Shown: positions 15,877 through 23,541, counted from the stretch's first letter. The stretch: DNA of 64,000 nucleotides from Pseudodesulfovibrio indicus (GCF_001563225.1 NZ_CP014206.1:3449486-3513485); one strand, 5' to 3'. The notes: generated by a model from the letters alone, not told the origin. Numbers and translations: made by a program.

Positions 15877-16566
15877 ATGAAAAATACGATAACGATACTT
15901 CTCGTGGTATTTCTTTGCGGATGCGTCGAAAAAACGATTACCCCCGAGGAATCGGCAGCTAAAGGGCGAGGTAACGATTATTGTTGGATTTATAAGAATA
16001 CTCTTGGCTTCGAGCTGCCAAATGGGTGGAAACTGGTCAGAGGATCACGAGAAGGCTACTATAGAAGAATAACTGGCGGAGCACATTACGTCATAATTAG
16101 GGCCGACAGCGAAAAGGCCGAAACTCCTATTATTGTTATACGCTCTGATAATATAAAAACGATATTAAGCAAGAATACAATTCAAGAGCAGGTGGCTGTC
16201 AAAAGTAATATTGATGACTTGCTACACAGTATGGGGATTAATAAATACAATTTAACAAGCATGGAATACTCAAAAGAGAATAATATTTTCACATGGAGCG
16301 CTGACTACAAAATTCAACATCAAGAGTACATGTACAATGGACTGTCCACATATGAACAACTTAAGATGCAATATCTTGGAATACCAAGATACAGAGAGGT
16401 AACTTCAGAAGTGTACCTCAATAAGGCGCATTTTTTTATTGATAAGTATGAAGTCCAATTTACACTAGTTGATGGGCTTACATATTATTCCGACACCCCA
16501 GCGCGATACGAGGCCAAATACGTGGACGATTTTAACACCATCGTTAGTTCTGCAAAATTCAAATAA
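15877..16566 (+). CDS. AT-rich lipoprotein of unknown function
   Basis: The 229-residue protein has a lipoprotein signal (KNTITILLVVFLCGC, lipobox cysteine at residue 16), then a soluble, mostly beta-predicted domain that I do not recognise. AGAGGAG precedes ATG 15877. Base use is far more AT-rich than any neighbour, including the rest of the island, which points to recent transfer from a low-GC source. It is divergent from the KAP NTPase and may be its partner or an exclusion-type surface protein; that is speculation. Confidence 0.75.
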   Translation: MKNTITILLVVFLCGCVEKTITPEESAAKGRGNDYCWIYKNTLGFELPNGWKLVRGSREGYYRRITGGAHYVIIRADSEKAETPIIVIRSDNIKTILSKNTIQEQVAVKSNIDDLLHSMGINKYNLTSMEYSKENNIFTWSADYKIQHQEYMYNGLSTYEQLKMQYLGIPRYREVTSEVYLNKAHFFIDKYEVQFTLVDGLTYYSDTPARYEAKYVDDFNTIVSSAKFK

Positions 16567-16669
16567 AAGCGGACCCCCGACACGCTGTCGATGGCCCGCC
16601 TTGTAATCTGTCATTAGAGACCCTGTCTCTCGTCCATAGGGTCAGAAACAACCCGTGAAGGGGGTGTTT

Positions 16670-17008
16670 CTATTGATCCTGGGAACGCTCGGCCTTGGGG
16701 ATGGTCGCCCCCTTTCTGTTTGGGTTGGTTCCCATGCGGAACGGGTAGAGGGAGCAGTCTTTCAGCTCACACTCGGCAACGCGCTTCCGCTCATCGCCGC
16801 AACAGTCCAGGCATCTACGCCGAATTGCCCTTAGAACGCTCCTGATCTTGCCATCATTCCTGCCAAAACGGATTGGGTGAACGTCACAGCTCGATGACGA
16901 GCATTTGCGGACGTAAGTCACATCGCCATTGGTGCAACTGAGACAGTGAAGCCGTACGGCTCGCAGGGGAGTTAATTTCTTCAGGGTGTACTTCCTTGTA
17001 CGATCCAT
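16670..17008 (-). CDS. Duplicated cysteine-rich zinc-binding protein, phage type
   Basis: The 112-residue protein holds two copies of one ~36-residue unit: HCLSC...VRKCSSSSC..HPIRFGRN and RCLDCC...VAECELKDC..YPFRMGTN. Each copy carries four cysteines that could bind one zinc. Comparable duplicated proteins are frequent in prophages of this bacterial group, as far as I recall, with no known role. ATG 17008 is used; an in-frame TTG lies one codon earlier. The gap 16567-16669 before its 3' end holds an imperfect hairpin, GAAACAACCC/GGGGTGTTTC. Confidence 0.65.
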   Translation of the reverse strand: MDRTRKYTLKKLTPLRAVRLHCLSCTNGDVTYVRKCSSSSCDVHPIRFGRNDGKIRSVLRAIRRRCLDCCGDERKRVAECELKDCSLYPFRMGTNPNRKGATIPKAERSQDQ

Positions 17009-17106
17009 CAACGTCCTGTCGATGGCTTGAGGTATGAGGCAGCCCTCTCCGGCTTCCTCCAGGGCGTCGGCAAGTATGATAAGCCGACTTGCTTACTCGC
17101 CAGCAA

Positions 17107-18114
17107 TTACGCCCTCCCCATGCTTACGGGCCACCACCATGGCACCCCGTCGCTCCCGTAATTGTCACTGGTTGGGGCCTCTTTACGCGCCGTTATTCCC
17201 AAGCTGTTCAGCTTTGCCGCAGTGTTTACCGAACCGAGGGCTTGCCCAACCAATCCAACAGGTGCGCCCGTAGCGATAGAAAGTGCAGCAGACGGAACGG
17301 CTGACAAAAGGCCGGTTGGACTCGTACCAGTGTATCCGCTGGCTATCTCTGAAAAATAGTCAGGCTGCGCGGTCCTTCCGCCCTTCCACATTGATGCTCC
17401 GGTGACGCCACCAACGGTCAGCGCCGCCGGAATACTCCCGGTGTAGTCGTAGGCTTTCTTGGCCGCCATCTGGGACACCGGGGCGGCTGTGATCGAGGAC
17501 AGAAAGCCCACCGGATTCATCGGCCCCCATCCAATGGTGTTTCCTTGTTTGTCCATGTGGCCACTTGCCTGGAGGTCGGCGCGGTCTTCATAGGAGGTCT
17601 GAACGTCGTCGCTCTTGGTGTCGAACATCCCGCCCCATATCCCGCCGATATTGTGAGTCTGGCGCATCGAGGAAGGCTTCCCTAGGTAGCCCTCAAGCTC
17701 ACCCAAAGCGCCACGGTTTAGGGCCTTGACCCCCTGTATCCGATCGAACTCGGACAATTTCCCGCGTGAATATGCATCGGCCAGGCTTTGAAGGTCGGCA
17801 ATCTCAGCCGCCCGCTTTTGGGCAGCCCTTTCGCGTATCGCGTTCTGCCTGGCTGTGTAGTCCAACTGCTTGTAATAGGCTTCCACGTCGTCGGCAGCCG
17901 TGCCCATCATGGAGAACCCTAGGCCGCTGCCCAGGATGCCGCGCTGTTGGGCCTCCGTGAACCGATTTACACGAGGATCGCTCAATCCAGAGCTGTTGCC
18001 ACCCGTCTCGTGACCCAAGCCAGTACCGTTGCCCCAACCGTTGTCGGCGTCCATGCCGGGGTCGGAAGTCCAACAATTCGCGCACTCGGGAATGACACGT
18101 TTTCCGTATGCCAT
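17107..18114 (-). CDS. Phage-like hypothetical protein
   Basis: The 335-residue protein has a Gly-rich N-terminus, a charged coiled-coil stretch (QNAIRERAAQKRAAEIADL) and a C-terminal half rich in Gly, Ala and Ser with mildly hydrophobic runs. This composition recalls phage ejection or tail-associated proteins, but no domain is recognised. AGGAGG sits before ATG 18114. The next gene upstream ends 11 bp away, so they form an operon. Confidence 0.55.
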   Translation of the reverse strand: MAYGKRVIPECANCWTSDPGMDADNGWGNGTGLGHETGGNSSGLSDPRVNRFTEAQQRGILGSGLGFSMMGTAADDVEAYYKQLDYTARQNAIRERAAQKRAAEIADLQSLADAYSRGKLSEFDRIQGVKALNRGALGELEGYLGKPSSMRQTHNIGGIWGGMFDTKSDDVQTSYEDRADLQASGHMDKQGNTIGWGPMNPVGFLSSITAAPVSQMAAKKAYDYTGSIPAALTVGGVTGASMWKGGRTAQPDYFSEIASGYTGTSPTGLLSAVPSAALSIATGAPVGLVGQALGSVNTAAKLNSLGITARKEAPTSDNYGSDGVPWWWPVSMGRA

Positions 18115-18125
18115 GATCAACCCTC

Positions 18126-18389
18126 CTACTGTTTCGGGGCTGGGGTACAGGCTTCGCCCGGTTCTTTACGCTCGGCCTTTTGAGCCTCCAATGCATCCAG
18201 CCATACAAGCCGGGGGAGGTGGTCTGACTGATCCGAGGCCAGTAAAGTGACCGAGACCTCCCGGCCCCTGACCAAGTTCCGGTAGGCTCCCATCTGTTCG
18301 TAGTCGTTAGCGAGAACGACAACCTTATCAAGGTGGGTAGAAATCTCTTCGTTGAGAGGGGCTGCATAAACGATTTCGTAGACAAGCAT
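18126..18389 (-). CDS. Small hypothetical protein
   Basis: The 87-residue protein (LVYEIVYAAPLNEEI at its start) has a compact alpha/beta look and a charged tail. GGAGC precedes ATG 18389. It is in one operon with the phage-like gene downstream. No family is recognised. The gap 18390-18536 shows no gene. Confidence 0.55.
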   Translation of the reverse strand: MLVYEIVYAAPLNEEISTHLDKVVVLANDYEQMGAYRNLVRGREVSVTLLASDQSDHLPRLVWLDALEAQKAERKEPGEACTPAPKQ

Positions 18390-18536
18390 TGTGTATGCTC
18401 CGTTTGTTACCGCTGCCTTCCGTGGCTACGGGCTAGAGTGTGTATGAATAGGCGGGGGAGGAGGGGGGGATATCCGGTGCTTGCAGGCAAACTTCTACGC
18501 TACCCGTCTTTTCCCCGGACCAAATTTCAAAAAGGC

Positions 18537-18953
18537 TTAGTTGATGCCAAGGGCTCGGTTGGCCTGTTCGTTGGCTTGGTCAAAGAGGTGGTAGACGTTG
18601 GCTGTAGACTGCCCAGTGAGTAGGCGCTCCTTGTCGAAGTCCACGCCCTGGCAGACCGAGAGGGAGTGATACAGGCTCTTGAGTTCATGGGCGGTCATGC
18701 CCTCAACGCCGCGCTTGCGGAGTTCGGCGAGGATATCGAAGCGAAGGGAAGCCGCACTCGATTGCAGGGCCGTGAGGAAACTCGCGTGGTTTTGCTTGAA
18801 GTACTCGGCTGCGGCCAGCTCCTCTTGGTGCTTGTCGAGGAAGCGGCCCACGGTTGCCTTGTGAACGCCTTGCACTCTGGCGATCTCCGCGTTGTTCAAT
18901 CCACTGGCGGCAAGCTCAATGGTCCTGCCGGGGTCTAGCTTGGTCTTGCTCAT
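18537..18953 (-). CDS. HTH protein, small-terminase-like
   Basis: The 138-residue protein has an N-terminal helix-turn-helix (GLNNAEIARVQGVHKATVGR), a helical middle and a C-terminal block (GVDFDKERLLTGQSTANVYHL). This layout resembles phage small terminase or packaging-initiation proteins. The same layout is seen in the frameshifted gene at 19166-19635. AGGAG precedes ATG 18953. No large terminase is present, which fits a satellite that redirects a helper phage's packaging, but this is inference. Confidence 0.6.
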   Translation of the reverse strand: MSKTKLDPGRTIELAASGLNNAEIARVQGVHKATVGRFLDKHQEELAAAEYFKQNHASFLTALQSSAASLRFDILAELRKRGVEGMTAHELKSLYHSLSVCQGVDFDKERLLTGQSTANVYHLFDQANEQANRALGIN

Positions 18954-18965
18954 TGTTTCTCCTAT

Positions 18966-18999
18966 GGGTGGGGGTGGGGGTCTGTGTGCTGGGTGGGGT
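18966..18999 (+). other. G-rich tract with G-quadruplex pattern
   Basis: Four or more runs of three to five G (GGGTGGGGGTGGGGG, then GGGTGGGG) fall within 34 bases, just upstream of the 18953 gene, on the strand opposite to it. In the transcript of that gene this would be a C-rich leader. The remaining gap 19000-19165 shows no gene. Confidence 0.4.
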
Positions 19000-19165
19000 G
19001 TCTCGGAAGTGTCCCCGCCCGATCCACGTATCTAAACCTAGCCGACTCTCCCCAAGCCGCAGCAAAAGGGGCCGGTGGAGGTGTTCGATCGGTGGCTCTG
19101 ACGAGGTGTTTTTCTGAGAGGCTGGGACTCCTGCGCGAAAATGCGCGGAGCTGGGTAAAAGGCGG

Positions 19166-19635
19166 TTAGATTTTAACTTCGACGCTTGGCCCGTCCTGCG
19201 AGACTTGGTCCTCGACGGGCTGGTCATTGGCTTTGGTGGGTTTGGCCTGTTCTTCAGGCAGCACAATATTGACTGTGATACCGCTCTCGCCCGCCTCTTC
19301 TCCCTTGGCGATCTTATCAATCAGGATGCCGAGGTTGACGGTTCCAGTCCTTGCGAGGTCTTTCAGGAACGACGCGCCTTGCTTGTCCAGCTCTTCTGGG
19401 GGAGTCTTTCCAATGCGTTGTAAATCAGCTCCATTTGCTTCGAGAGGAGCATTTCGAGCGCTTCCCTTTTCCTGTCGCCCCGAACACGCTCAAGCTGTTC
19501 TGTGGCGGTTTTGGCCTTCTGAAGCGCTCGCCATAAGGTTGTCCGGTGGACTCCGGCGGCCTCGGCTGCGTCCTTCATGGGCATACCGCCTTTGACGGCA
19601 TGCATTGCTACTTCTGTCATGGGCTTCTTGCTCAT
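19166..19635 (-). pseudogene. HTH (small-terminase-like) gene with a frameshift in a C run
   Basis: The first frame (start ATG 19635) codes an HTH (GMPMKDAAEAAGVHRTTLWR) and a basic helix, then stops after 90 residues. The minus-one frame takes over at ACTCCCCCAGAAG (five C, 19398-19402 on the plus strand). It continues with a sensible protein (PPEELDKQGASFLKDLAR, VNLGILIDKIAKGEE, ITVNIVLPEEQ) to TAA at 19166. Together they give about 155 residues with the layout of the 18537-18953 protein. A lost or gained base in the C run, a sequencing error, or programmed minus-one slippage (CCC can re-pair on CCC) are all possible. Confidence 0.65.
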
Positions 19636-19726
19636 ACCATATCGCCTTTATCTAATTGTTTTATTTTATGCCGTGATGTGATACTGAAATGTATCTTCCG
19701 CAGACTTGATACTAAAAGGAGTTTTT

Positions 19727-20005
19727 ATGCCTGTTTATCTAGTGACCTACGATCTAAACTCGCCGGGGCAGAACCACGCGAAGGTGCTTGAAAAAATAAA
19801 GTCCTTTGGTGACTGGAGGCGCTTATCGGAATCCTCATATGCGGTACTTTCCACAATATCTGCTAAGAGTATATATGATGGACTCGAGCCCCTAATTGAT
19901 AAGAACGACAGGCTTCTTGTAATCCCCATGCATAAGCCGTATTGGGGTTATCATGACAAGGGCGTGATTGATTGGCTTTCTAATCACCTTTCAACATGCA
20001 GCTGA
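19727..20005 (+). CDS. Cas2-like / SinR-like protein
   Basis: The 92-residue protein has the ferredoxin-like Cas2/SinR pattern: an opening beta strand with the key Asp (MPVYLVTYDLNSPGQN), the SFGDWRRLSESSYAVLS strand pair, and the NDRLLVIPM strand. Stand-alone proteins of this kind exist outside CRISPR loci; some Cas2 relatives (VapD) are RNases. It is separate from the real cas2 at 54890. AAGGAG lies before ATG 19727. Its 3' end overlaps a small ORF on the other strand by 26 bp. Confidence 0.7.
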   Translation: MPVYLVTYDLNSPGQNHAKVLEKIKSFGDWRRLSESSYAVLSTISAKSIYDGLEPLIDKNDRLLVIPMHKPYWGYHDKGVIDWLSNHLSTCS

Positions 20006-20117
20006 CGGGTTCCACGAGTCCACGAGGAAGACCCTCAATGAATTTTTCGAGGACTAGTTCTTCGCTTGGGGCTTCTGGTTCAAGGATGTAGCCACTGACT
20101 GTTTTGATTGTTTTCAT
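19980..20117 (-). CDS. 45-residue small protein coupled to the repressor gene
   Basis: ATG 20117 has a strong GGAGG site, and its ATGA overlaps the stop of the HTH gene upstream. The frame reads MKTIKTVSGYILEPEAP... and ends with TAG at 19980, convergent with and overlapping the Cas2-like gene. The coupling and ribosome site support expression. The sequence is acidic and unrecognised. It could be an antitoxin-like or anti-repressor peptide, but that is speculation. Confidence 0.55.
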   Translation of the reverse strand: MKTIKTVSGYILEPEAPSEELVLEKFIEGLPRGLVEPVSCMLKGD

Positions 20118-20332
20118 TGTATTACCTCCTGCTCAACTAACTTTTCCAACTCCCGAAATTTAGCCTCAATATGATCTGGGGTCCCCGTGAAGCCATTTAC
20201 AATCTGTGCAATGCGACCAGGGGATACGCCGCAAAATCGACCTACGACGTGGTAGGGGATTTGCCATTCACGGAAACGAGCATGCCAAGGCGACTTGACC
20301 GGCCTGTACCGCTCCAAAGATGCACACATCAT
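20114..20332 (-). CDS. Small Cro/CI-like HTH protein
   Basis: The 72-residue protein holds a phage-type HTH (YHVVGRFCGVSPGRIAQIV). AGGAGG precedes two adjacent ATGs (20332 and 20329); either could be used. It lies next to the integrase and points away from it, the usual place for an element repressor. The region 20333-20501 between the two genes is the likely shared promoter. Confidence 0.65.
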   Translation of the reverse strand: MMCASLERYRPVKSPWHARFREWQIPYHVVGRFCGVSPGRIAQIVNGFTGTPDHIEAKFRELEKLVEQEVIQ

Positions 20333-20501
20333 GTGGGCCTCCTGTGATGGATTATGGTTTAGACGGAAGGGGATAATGAACGCCCTGGGCCGGGCGCTGA
20401 GAAGTCTGGAACAGCCTTCTCACCATCTTATACTGAGCGGACAAAACCTCAAATTTCAGCATGGATTTTGCCTTTTTGCCGCCAAGGGGTTAGGTTGGCA
20501 C

Positions 20502-21707
20502 ATGGCTATTCTCGCACGTTGCCCATTCTGCCGAGTCATGCAGTCTGTGAAGAACAAACACTGCAAGGGGTGTGGCGAAGACCTCGATAAGCTGAAGCGA
20601 AGTCGCAAGATTCAGTATTGGGTGAGCACAAGCATCCCCACCAATGAGAAGACTGCGGAAGGTAAGAACAAGTATAGGCAGATCAGAAAGCCGGTTGGCT
20701 ACTCCATCCAAGAGGCCAGAGACGCGGACGGAAAACACAGTTCACTGAAGCGGGAAAACCGCCTCTTTGACATCCTCCCGGAATCAAACCTTACCTTCAA
20801 CGAATTGCGTGGCTGGTACATCAAGCTCAAATCAGTCAAGGGACTCGCCTCATATGACCGGGTGTGCACCGCCACCGGCAACTTTTGTGATGTGTTTGGT
20901 GAAACGATCATAGCAGACCTCAAACAGGTCGACCTCGAAGAGTACCAGGGCAAACGTCTTGATCTTGGTCGGGCTCCCGCAACCGTCGATTATGAAATCT
21001 CAGTCACCAAGACGATGGTTACAAAGGGCTTCGACAACGACAAGCTCGACGGACAGGCTCTCAAACCATTCCGCCGCCTCAAGCGGGCCCTCAAGAAGGG
21101 GAGCAACGCGAGAAAGCGTATCGTTTCGTTTGCTGAATACAAGGCCCTACTCGCCCACGCCTCCCCCCACCTACGCCCCATAATCGTGGTCGGAATGATG
21201 ACCGGCATGAGGGCCGCCGAAGTCCGAGAGCTTCGGTGGTCTCAGATCGACCGTGAAGCCGGGTTCATCCGCCTTGGCAGCGAGGACGTAAAAGAAAAGT
21301 CCCCAAAGTCCATACCAATCAATCGCCACGTTGAAACGGTGCTTGCGAAGGTGGTTCGGTCCATCTCACATGACTATGTTTTTATGTACAAGGGCGAGCC
21401 GTTGCTCAGCCCATCCGGATTCAAGAAATCCCTTGGCGCTGCCTGCAAACGCGCCGAAATCCCGTACGGCAGAAAAGTAGAAAACGGCCTGACTTTCCAT
21501 GACTTTCGGCGGACCGTGAAAACGAACATGCTCAGGGCTGGAGTTTCGAAGGAACTGAGAGATACGATCCTCGGTCACAGCCTTGAAGGCATGGACGTTC
21601 ATTACCTCGTGCCGAGTGATTCCGACCTCACCCAAGCCATGACGGAATATACCGATTGGCTTGACCTTCAATTACAGATTCGTGACCAAAGCAGTAACCA
21701 GGCATAG
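20502..21707 (+). CDS. Tyrosine integrase of the island
   Basis: The 401-residue protein starts with a zinc ribbon (ARCPFCRVMQ and HCKGCGEDL) and a SAM-like core-binding domain, and ends with the catalytic domain. The catalytic residues are visible: the R of MTGMRAAEVRELRW, the HxxR of FHDFRRTVKTNM, the GH of ILGHSLEG and the Tyr of DVHYLVPS. It lies 40 bp from the tRNA-Arg 3' end, so it is the enzyme that inserted the island there. ATG 20502 is chosen because the zinc ribbon starts right after it; ATG 20376 with GGAAGGGG upstream would add 42 residues and cannot be ruled out. Confidence 0.92.
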   Translation: MAILARCPFCRVMQSVKNKHCKGCGEDLDKLKRSRKIQYWVSTSIPTNEKTAEGKNKYRQIRKPVGYSIQEARDADGKHSSLKRENRLFDILPESNLTFNELRGWYIKLKSVKGLASYDRVCTATGNFCDVFGETIIADLKQVDLEEYQGKRLDLGRAPATVDYEISVTKTMVTKGFDNDKLDGQALKPFRRLKRALKKGSNARKRIVSFAEYKALLAHASPHLRPIIVVGMMTGMRAAEVRELRWSQIDREAGFIRLGSEDVKEKSPKSIPINRHVETVLAKVVRSISHDYVFMYKGEPLLSPSGFKKSLGAACKRAEIPYGRKVENGLTFHDFRRTVKTNMLRAGVSKELRDTILGHSLEGMDVHYLVPSDSDLTQAMTEYTDWLDLQLQIRDQSSNQA

Positions 21708-21710
21708 AAA

Positions 21711-21739
21711 AAGGGCCTAGCCTTAACGACTAAGCCCTT
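21711..21739. terminator. Island-borne terminator for integrase and tRNA-Arg
   Basis: AAGGGCCTAG and CTAAGCCCTT pair around a 9-nt loop. Read on the minus strand the stem runs into TTTTC, giving tRNA-Arg a terminator that replaces the one displaced to 6738-6769. The bases between stem and tRNA match at both ends apart from two C/T changes (CCTTGATYTCTYTGG). Confidence 0.7.
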
Positions 21740-21747
21740 GATTTCTT

Positions 21748-21796
21748 TGGTGCCCCCAGCGCGATTCGAACACGCGGCACCAGGATTAGGAATCCT
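21748..21796. repeat. Right attachment repeat inside tRNA-Arg
   Basis: These 49 bases are identical to 6778-6826. They cover the tRNA from CCA through the anticodon loop, so the tRNA stays whole after integration. Confidence 0.95.
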
Positions 21797-21824
21797 GTGC
21801 TCTATCCACCTGAGCTATGGGGGC
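21748..21824 (-). tRNA. tRNA-Arg(CCU)
   Basis: The 77-nt minus-strand sequence folds as a complete tRNA with encoded CCA: acceptor GCCCCCA/TGGGGGC, D stem GCTC/GAGC, anticodon stem CAGGA/TCCTG with loop TTCCTAA (anticodon CCT), and T loop TTCGAAT. It is the insertion target of the island. A promoter-like pair TTGCCT-17-TAGGAA lies upstream on the minus strand (21851-21879). Confidence 0.95.
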
Positions 21825-22067
21825 ACGTTCCGGCAGGTGCCGGGGAGAAGTTCCTAGCCGACCGGGGGCGAAAAGGCAAGTGTTTCGTCGTTTCGCGGAG
21901 GCCTCCCTGCGGCGGGCCGGGCTTTGCCGGGGCGGATTTCCGCGCGGTGCGCAGAGGCGGCGGTGCAATTTCGGGCACACTATTTACAATGACAAAAAAA
22001 GGCCTACTATACGGGGACGCGCGGTGAAAACCGCTATCCTGTTTTCCGCATCCAGTATGGAGGCAAT

Positions 22068-23489
22068 ATGATTCGAAAGGCTCAACTTCTCACCCTTGTC
22101 CTGACCCTCGCCCTGTGTATGCCGATGGTTGCACAGGCGAACGGGCTGCCCGTGTTCACGGAGCTGGCCGCTCAGGCGGGCAAGGCCGTGGTGTTCATCT
22201 CCACGGAAAAAACCGCTCAGGCCGGCTCCATGGAGCAGTTCCGGCAGCAGATCCCCGAGGGGCATCCGTTCCGTGAATTCTTCGAGCGGTTCGACCAGTT
22301 CTTCGGCCCGCAGCAGGGGCAGCAGCCCCGCAAGCAGCTCGGCCAGGGTTCCGGCTTCGTCATCTCTCCCGACGGCGTCATCGTCACCAACAACCACGTC
22401 ATCAACGGCGCGGACAAGGTGACCGTGCGTTTTCAGGACGACAAGAAGGAATACCCCGCCGAGGTCGTGGGCGCGGACCAGGAAACCGACCTGGCCGTCA
22501 TCCGCATCAAGGCCGACCATCCCCTGCCGATCCTGAAGTTCGGCGACTCCGACGCCATCCAGGTGGGCGAGTGGGTGCTGGCCATCGGCAACCCGTTCGG
22601 CCTGGACAACACGGTCACCGCGGGCATCATCTCGGCCAAGCACCGGATCATCGGCGCCGGGCCGTTCGACAACTTCCTGCAGACCGACGCGTCCATCAAC
22701 CCCGGCAACTCCGGCGGCCCGCTGCTGAACATGAAGGGCGAGGTCATCGGCATCAACACCGCCATCAACGCGGCCGCCGAGAACATCGGCTTCGCCATCC
22801 CCTCGACCCAGGCCGCCAAGGTCATCGCCCTGCTCAAGGAGGGCAAGACCCCGCAGCGCGGCTGGCTCGGCGTGACCATCCAGCAGGTCAGCGAGACCCA
22901 GGCCAAGGCGCTGGGCCTGCCCGAACCCACGGGCGCGCTCGTGGCCATGGTCGGCAAGGACGCCCCCGCCGACAAGGCCGGCGTCAAGCAGGGCGACGTG
23001 ATCCTCGAGGTCAACAGCCAGAAGGTCCAGGACAACGCGGACCTGCTCAAGAAGATCGCGGGACTCGCTCCCGGCGACAAGGCCCGCCTCGTGCTCTGGC
23101 GCAACGGCGAGAAGGTGACGCGGACCGTCACCCTGGGCGCGCGCAGTGAAAAGGCGCTGGCCGCCATGACGCCCCAGCAGAAGGACCAGGCCCAGGCCGC
23201 GACCGTGCTCGGCATGGCCCTCAAGCCGCTGACCGGCCAGGAGGCCAAGGCGCTGGGCATGGACAAGCCCCTGGGGCTGCTCGTGGTCAACGTCGACCCC
23301 AACGCCCCCGCCGGCGAGGAAGGCATCCGCCAGGGCGACGTCATCCTGCAGGCCAACCAGAAGGACGTAAACTCCGTGGCCGACCTGGAAGGGGTGATCA
23401 AGCGCGACAAGGAACGCGGCGCGGTCATGCTCCTGGTCAAGCGCCAGGGACAGAACAGCTTCGTGGCCCTGCCCCTGGACGACAAGTAG
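22068..23489 (+). CDS. degP: Periplasmic serine endoprotease DegP/HtrA family (Do)
   Basis: The 473-residue protein has a signal peptide (cleavage after MVAQA), a trypsin-like domain and two PDZ domains. The catalytic triad is visible: His in VTNNHVINGA, Asp in ETDLAVIRIKAD, Ser in NPGNSGGPLLN. The first PDZ starts near GWLGVTIQQV; the second is near the C-terminus (LGLLVVNVDPNAPAGEEGI). It degrades or refolds damaged envelope proteins. ATG 22068 follows GGAGG. The gap 21825-22067 holds the tRNA promoter and presumably a stress promoter for this gene; no gene is seen there. Confidence 0.95.
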   Translation: MIRKAQLLTLVLTLALCMPMVAQANGLPVFTELAAQAGKAVVFISTEKTAQAGSMEQFRQQIPEGHPFREFFERFDQFFGPQQGQQPRKQLGQGSGFVISPDGVIVTNNHVINGADKVTVRFQDDKKEYPAEVVGADQETDLAVIRIKADHPLPILKFGDSDAIQVGEWVLAIGNPFGLDNTVTAGIISAKHRIIGAGPFDNFLQTDASINPGNSGGPLLNMKGEVIGINTAINAAAENIGFAIPSTQAAKVIALLKEGKTPQRGWLGVTIQQVSETQAKALGLPEPTGALVAMVGKDAPADKAGVKQGDVILEVNSQKVQDNADLLKKIAGLAPGDKARLVLWRNGEKVTRTVTLGARSEKALAAMTPQQKDQAQAATVLGMALKPLTGQEAKALGMDKPLGLLVVNVDPNAPAGEEGIRQGDVILQANQKDVNSVADLEGVIKRDKERGAVMLLVKRQGQNSFVALPLDDK

Positions 23490-23499
23490 CAACCACAAC

Positions 23500-23529
23500 G
23501 GGGGGACTCCGCAAGGAGCCCCCCTTTTT
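23500..23529 (+). terminator. Intrinsic terminator of degP
   Basis: GGGGGGACTCC and GGAGCCCCCC pair around GCAA, followed by TTTTT. It lies just 12 bp before the ispE start, so ispE is probably expressed by readthrough or from a promoter inside degP. Confidence 0.9.
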
Positions 23530-23541
23530 CTTTGGACAACC

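Larger units (their letters stand above)
6778..21796. mobile_element. Integrated island of about 15 kb in tRNA-Arg(CCU), satellite-like
   Basis: The element is bounded by identical 49-bp tRNA-derived repeats, and a tyrosine integrase at 20502-21707 sits next to the tRNA. The span between equivalent repeat positions is 14,970 bp. It is visibly less GC-rich than the flanks, with some genes strongly AT-rich. Contents are phage-like (HNH, KilA-N remnant, small HTH proteins, cysteine-rich small protein, AlpA-like regulator) plus a polymerase-like protein, nucleases, a serine recombinase and a KAP NTPase. No capsid, portal, tail or large terminase gene is recognisable. A phage satellite or a decayed prophage are the main options. 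Confidence 0.9.
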
